Below, in pieces: positions 60,543 through 64,000 of a stretch of DNA of 64,000 nt. The stretch lies in NCBI RefSeq assembly GCF_008831075.1, contig NZ_WBJX01000003.1, positions 186,001 to 250,000 on the forward strand, given 5' to 3'. The translations under genes and the position numbers were made by a program. This stretch comes from Pseudoclavibacter terrae. GTDB taxonomy: Bacteria; Actinomycetota; Actinomycetes; Actinomycetales; Microbacteriaceae. How positions within the stretch are numbered: the first letter of the stretch is position 1; each line of letters begins with the position of its first letter. Below the pieces are notes generated by a model. The model saw only the letters and a program-made list of their open reading frames with translations, was not told the DNA's origin and ran no database searches.

Positions 60543-61655
60543 TTATGAAACGAGGAGGGTTTCTTCGAACAGCTCGGACGTGTGATGCGAGAGCTGCTCG
60601 GTAGGGAGGGCCAGGGAGGCATCGGCAAGCCGGCGAGCCGAGCGACCGATGCCGACGGCGGGCGACCCGCCGTGCTGGCCGAGACGGGTGCTGATGACAC
60701 CGGACGGGGTGCGCATCGCGACCGTCTCGGCGACGCGCGGGCTCGCCACTCGATGCACGACAGTGCCCGGCGCTGCGGCTGCGAGTGAGAGCGCGACGCT
60801 CCCGGTGATCGCAAGCGCGGGATGCGCCTTCCCCATGGACATCATGGTCACGCCGAAGTTGTGGTCGTCGGCGCTCGGCGGTGAGACGATCGCGAACTTC
60901 GGCACGGCCTTGCGTGCCTCGGCTGGCGTAGCGGCCATGCCCATACGAACGGCACCCTCTCGACGGATGGCATCGATGCGCGCGAGCAGCTCGGGCCGCG
61001 CATCGATCTCTGCCGGGCTCTCGTGGCCGGTCAGGGAGAGCCCCGATGCCTCGACGACGACCACGGGCGCGCCAGCATCGATGAGCGTGACGGGGACCCC
61101 GGCGATCTCCTCGGCGGCGTTCCCGGACGGGAGCAGACTCCCGGTCGTGCGCCCGGCAGGGTCGACGAACCACAGGACCACCTCGAGGCCCGCGTACGGT
61201 ACGCCGGCGATGCGCGCATCCCCGACTTCGCTGAACACTCCCCCGGGGGTCGGGACCTCGGCGACGATGGTCTGGCCAGTGTTCGTATTGAAGATCCGGA
61301 CAGCCGTGCGCTCGCCCCGAGGAACAACCCACCCCGCGTGCAGGGCATACGGCGCGATCGCGGCCGAGCAGTTGCCGCAGTTGCTCGACCAGTCCACGCG
61401 ACCGTCGGCCAGGCCGACCTGCGCGAACGAGTAGTCGACGTCCGCGTCGTCGCGGCCACTCGGCGACAGGATGACGGCCTTGCTCGTCGTCGAGGTCCCG
61501 CCGCCGATGCCATCGATCTGGCGTTCGTCCGGGCTTCCGTACAGCCGCAGGAGAATGTCGTCGATGGGGGCGCCGATCTGTTCCAGAGCTGCGCGCGAGA
61601 ACACCCAGCACTTGCTGGTCCCACCTCGCATGAGCGTCGCTGGTATCTCCATCAT
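60543..61655 (-). CDS. PrpF family isomerase (aconitate/4-oxalomesaconate/methylitaconate type)
   Basis: A 370-residue protein with the diaminopimelate epimerase-like fold. Family hallmarks: PATLMRGGTSKCWVF at the N terminus, IDGIGGGTSTTSKAVILS and DWSSNCGNCSAAIAP, whose Lys and Cys are the isomerisation site. PrpF enzymes isomerise double bonds of tricarboxylates or related acids (2-methylaconitate, oxalomesaconate, methylitaconate). No prpC, prpD or acnD gene is in the window, so the pathway is open. ATG 61655 follows a strong aaggagg. It pairs with the MatC-like carrier. Confidence 0.85.
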   Translation of the reverse strand: MMEIPATLMRGGTSKCWVFSRAALEQIGAPIDDILLRLYGSPDERQIDGIGGGTSTTSKAVILSPSGRDDADVDYSFAQVGLADGRVDWSSNCGNCSAAIAPYALHAGWVVPRGERTAVRIFNTNTGQTIVAEVPTPGGVFSEVGDARIAGVPYAGLEVVLWFVDPAGRTTGSLLPSGNAAEEIAGVPVTLIDAGAPVVVVEASGLSLTGHESPAEIDARPELLARIDAIRREGAVRMGMAATPAEARKAVPKFAIVSPPSADDHNFGVTMMSMGKAHPALAITGSVALSLAAAAPGTVVHRVASPRVAETVAMRTPSGVISTRLGQHGGSPAVGIGRSARRLADASLALPTEQLSHHTSELFEETLLVS

Positions 61656-61891
61656 TGGAGCCTCCTTCTGTGTCAGCTCCAATGCTCGGCCGAAAGCTCC
61701 TACAGCAAAATAATGAGATTGCGGAGTGGGCTATAGGAGTGCTTAACTCCCGAAGAGTTGGTTTCACCTGGCACTTTTCGCAAATCTGGTCGCCGACAGG
61801 TCACTGAAGAGGCGATAAGACTGAAGGCTTGCTTCAGCCAGTCCAGCAAAATGCACCGCAGGCGTACACTCTTTCCAGGGAAGAGGTGCCC
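61656..61891. promoter_or_regulatory. Divergent prpF/LysR region with CTGAAG half-sites
   Basis: 236 bp with an AT-richer core. CTGAAG occurs at 61804-61809 and 61821-61826, and inverted CTTCAG at 61832-61837, making a 17-bp palindrome plus one extra half-site: a candidate LysR operator. TACACT at 61865-61870 is a possible -10 for the LysR gene. Confidence 0.45.
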
Positions 61892-62812
61892 ATGTACGAC
61901 ATCCGACGGCTCTCCATGCTGGTGATGATCATCGACTGCGGCTCGGTGACCGCAGCCGCGAAGACCCTCGGCTACACCGTTTCCGCCCTCTCGCAGCAAC
62001 TGCAGCGACTCGAGCTGGAGGTGGGGCAGCCGCTCGTCCGGCGACAGCCTCGCGGTGTTGTCGCAACGGAAGCGGGAGCGCTGCTCGCCGGCCACGCCAG
62101 GTACGTGTTGCGACGGATGCGCGCCGCAGAGTCGGAACTGGACGAGCTCTCGGGCCTCCGACGCGGACGCGTCTCGGTTGGGACCTTTCCGACCGTCGGC
62201 ACCACCCTCATGCCGATGGCCATCAGCCGGTTCCGCCGCGAGTACCCCGACGTTCGGCTCGAGGTGCACAGCGCCAGGTTCGACGAGCTCGTCTCGTCGC
62301 TCCAGGAGAACAGCATCGGCATCTCCCTGCTCTGGGACTACGAGTGGAACCGGATCGACGAACCAGATCTGTCGCTCACTCCGCTCCTCGAGGACCCAAC
62401 CGTGCTTGTGGTCTCAGAGGATCACCGGCTCGGGCGAACCCGCCACGTGAACATGTCGATGCTCCGGCACGAGGACTGGATCGTCCGCAAGAGCGGTCAT
62501 CCAGTGGCTGAAGTGCTTGAGCGAAGCTGCCGCGGTGCGGGATTCACTCCGAAGATCGCGTTCGAGGCCAACGACTACCAGGAGGCACTCGCGATGGTCA
62601 GCGTGGGTCTCGGGGTGGCGCTCGCCCCTCAGACTGCGGTCGTCTCAGCCCGGCCGGGCGTCCGGATCGTCAGCCTCGGGCAGGAGGCGCCGTCACGGCG
62701 CATCGTCATCGCCCACCGCAGCGACCGCGTGCGACCGCCGGGCGAGCACGCGATGCACCAGATCCTCGTGGATGTCGCGCGCGAGCACTTGCTCGCCGAC
62801 CGCCCCTCCTGA
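61892..62812 (+). CDS. LysR family regulator of the prpF/carrier unit
   Basis: A 306-residue LysR-type regulator. HTH: LSMLVMIIDCGSVTAAAKTLGYTVSALSQQLQRLELEVGQPLVRRQPRG. The effector-binding domain begins near residue 90 (RVSVGTFPTVGTTLMPMAISRFRREYPDVRLEV). Divergent from the PrpF and carrier genes, it is likely their activator with the transported acid as inducer; this is inferred. ATG 61892 has gaagagg. Confidence 0.87.
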   Translation: MYDIRRLSMLVMIIDCGSVTAAAKTLGYTVSALSQQLQRLELEVGQPLVRRQPRGVVATEAGALLAGHARYVLRRMRAAESELDELSGLRRGRVSVGTFPTVGTTLMPMAISRFRREYPDVRLEVHSARFDELVSSLQENSIGISLLWDYEWNRIDEPDLSLTPLLEDPTVLVVSEDHRLGRTRHVNMSMLRHEDWIVRKSGHPVAEVLERSCRGAGFTPKIAFEANDYQEALAMVSVGLGVALAPQTAVVSARPGVRIVSLGQEAPSRRIVIAHRSDRVRPPGEHAMHQILVDVAREHLLADRPS

Positions 62813-62840
62813 ATGCCAGGGGCGACCCGGGTTCTGGCAT
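62813..62840 (+). terminator. Hairpin between LysR and hydrolase genes
   Basis: ATGCCAG (62813-62819) and CTGGCAT (62834-62840) pair directly after the LysR stop, between convergent genes. Confidence 0.45.
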
Positions 62841-62854
62841 CCGTGCAGAGGCTC

Positions 62855-63754
62855 TTACGTCACTTGAGCGTTGCCGGACGCAGCCGAGTCGATACCGCGA
62901 TCCCCGACGCGCAGCGTCAGCTCAAACGCCTGCCGCGCCACGAGGCCCGGTTCGGAGGCGCTGACGACGTGCCCAGACTCCTCCGCGCGAATGTGCACGG
63001 CCCCCGGATGCGCGGCCACGGTCTCGAGGTGCGCCGCGATCAGCGGTGCGCGTGTTCGGTCGCCTGGCGTCGCCTTCATGCCTGAAATCACCCGCATGGG
63101 CAGGTCACCGAGCCTCGGTGGACGCGACCGCAACCCGGCGAGCTCGCTTCCAACCACGCGCTGCTCCGCGGATGCCGCGCGCGCCGCCACCGGGTTCGCG
63201 GATGCATCCAGGGCCTGCGCCGCCGCGACCGGGTCCATCCCCTCGACGAGACTGCGCAGCTGCACGCGCAGCAGACCGAGACGGGCGGCCGGTTCCAGCA
63301 CCGACGCCGAGAATGCGAAGAGGCGCCGAGTCGACGGCCGGAAGTACAGCGACGCGTGCTCATCGCTCTGGTCGACGAGCACGAGCCCGTCCATCGGTGC
63401 ACCCGCCGACAGGCGGCGAGCTGCCAGGCGCCGAACGATCGGCCCGCCCCAACTGTGGCCGACGAGCACCAGCCTCGACGGCTCCTGCGCGGTCACGACC
63501 ACGTCGAGGTCGTCGGCGAGGCGGTCCAGCGTGCGAGGTGCAGGATCCGGCGTGCTCTCCCCGTACCCCGCCCGCTCGTAGGCGACGACCCTCACGCGCT
63601 CCGCGAGCATCCCGTGCACGAGCCCCCAGTACAGGCCGCTCGCACCCAGGCCAGCCTCGAGCACGACCACGGCGCCCGAGTCGCGCGGCCCGCTCGCGAA
63701 CGTGCGCAGGCGACGACCGTCCGGGGTCGTCACGAAGGCGGCGGAGTCGATCAT
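62855..63754 (-). CDS. Alpha/beta hydrolase
   Basis: A 299-residue alpha/beta hydrolase-fold protein. VVLEAGLGASGLYWGLV gives the oxyanion loop, AYERAGYGES the typical turn, LVLVGHSWGGPIVRRLAA the nucleophile (serine near residue 101), and the late RAEESGHVVSASEP the catalytic histidine. No signal peptide. Substrate unknown. Confidence 0.87.
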   Translation of the reverse strand: MIDSAAFVTTPDGRRLRTFASGPRDSGAVVVLEAGLGASGLYWGLVHGMLAERVRVVAYERAGYGESTPDPAPRTLDRLADDLDVVVTAQEPSRLVLVGHSWGGPIVRRLAARRLSAGAPMDGLVLVDQSDEHASLYFRPSTRRLFAFSASVLEPAARLGLLRVQLRSLVEGMDPVAAAQALDASANPVAARAASAEQRVVGSELAGLRSRPPRLGDLPMRVISGMKATPGDRTRAPLIAAHLETVAAHPGAVHIRAEESGHVVSASEPGLVARQAFELTLRVGDRGIDSAASGNAQVT

Positions 63755-63827
63755 CCCGGCATGCTCTCACGCCCCGACGACCACCCGCCAGGCGCCGGTG
63801 GCACCCTCCGGTGCGAGGATGGGCCCA

Positions 63828-64000
63828 ATGGATATCGAATTCTCGGCCATCGACGGCGGCACCGTCGAACTGCACGACGCGCGACGCAAGATCCGCCGCC
63901 GCGTGGAGCTCGAGCCGTTCGAGATCGGCGTCTACGCGGTCACGCAGTCGCAGCTCGGCGAGCTCCTCGGGGAGGCGACCGACGACGGGCTGAGCCACCC
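63828..64000 (+). CDS. Formylglycine-generating-enzyme-like protein, 5' part only
   Basis: An open frame from ATG 63828 that runs off the window after 57 codons. VELEPFEIGVYAVTQSQLGELLGE (about residues 26-49) matches the start of the FGE-sulfatase (SUMF1) domain, in which PFxIGxYPVTxxQY is the typical first motif. Domain members oxidise cysteine to formylglycine in sulfatases, or make C-S or C-N bonds as in EgtB. The upstream gagga is the Shine-Dalgarno. No stop is seen, so length and the catalytic cysteines cannot be judged. Confidence 0.55.
   Translation, partial: MDIEFSAIDGGTVELHDARRKIRRRVELEPFEIGVYAVTQSQLGELLGEATDDGLSH

Noticed and set aside
63832-63843. GATATCGAATTC looks like a cloning-vector polylinker.
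   Set aside because: It is inside an open coding frame with normal codon use on both sides and a family match; EcoRV and EcoRI sites can occur together by chance.

Overview
The window is 64 kb of high-GC DNA from a Gram-positive actinobacterium. Dense overlapping genes, GTG starts, actinobacterial domain families (DUF2510, Tat-exported surface proteins, a branched-chain dehydrogenase, an actinobacterial-type metal ABC operon ending in zur) and many start codons 5-7 nt after a TANNNT -10 box all fit Actinomycetota. The protein styles resemble Microbacteriaceae, but that placement is inference from memory. The region looks chromosomal. I saw no rRNA or tRNA gene, CRISPR array, transposase, integrase or phage block.

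Layout. 0.2-7.2 kb: a type-B carboxylesterase, a DUF554 membrane protein, then a GntR regulator divergent from a mannose-family PTS (EIIA, EIIB, EIIC, EIID) and a two-domain SIS sugar-phosphate enzyme. 7.2-16.7 kb: a small VOC protein, a lipoprotein, an orphan MbtH-like protein, SelO, a Tat-exported protein, a NarL-type two-component pair, a MarR regulator, TrmB and a DHA2 drug exporter. 17-26.3 kb: a DAACS symporter, a lower-GC DUF2510/HIRAN-like protein, small membrane proteins, an S41 protease lipoprotein, an aldo/keto reductase with a divergent XRE regulator, hydrolases and a paired SMR exporter. 26.4-30.5 kb: a MurNAc-type recycling module with a PTS EIIBCA permease, an RpiR/MurR regulator and MurQ. 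30.5-37 kb: SDR plus TetR, then a zinc alcohol dehydrogenase, an NCS1 permease with a tiny co-translated membrane protein, a divergent nitrilase-family hydrolase and a second aldo/keto reductase. 37-41.2 kb: a zinc ABC operon (binding protein, ATPase, two permeases, zur) read from a leaderless promoter with a Zur-like box. 41.4-50 kb: LysR/EamA exporter pair, a second Tat-exported protein, branched-chain 2-oxoacid dehydrogenase E1alpha-E1beta-E2, a holin-like membrane protein and an SLC13 carrier. 50-64 kb: a WXG100-like protein plus an alpha/beta hydrolase, a low-MW tyrosine phosphatase with purB, two membrane proteins, a second NarL-type pair, a beta-lactamase-fold serine hydrolase, a MatC-like carrier with PrpF and a divergent LysR, an alpha/beta hydrolase, and the 5' end of a formylglycine-generating-enzyme-like gene cut by the window edge.

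How the genes work together. Much of the window is carbon and nitrogen scavenging: PTS uptake followed by intracellular sugar-phosphate processing (twice), carboxylate uptake (DAACS, SLC13, MatC-like), nucleobase or related N-compound uptake next to an amidohydrolase, branched-chain ketoacid oxidation and zinc acquisition. Each uptake unit sits beside a plausible local regulator. The most unusual items are the solitary MbtH-like gene, the WXG100-like/hydrolase pair, the 57-residue membrane protein translationally coupled to the NCS1 permease, the duplicated HIRAN-like protein, several imperfect intergenic palindromes, and the recurring leaderless promoter pattern.
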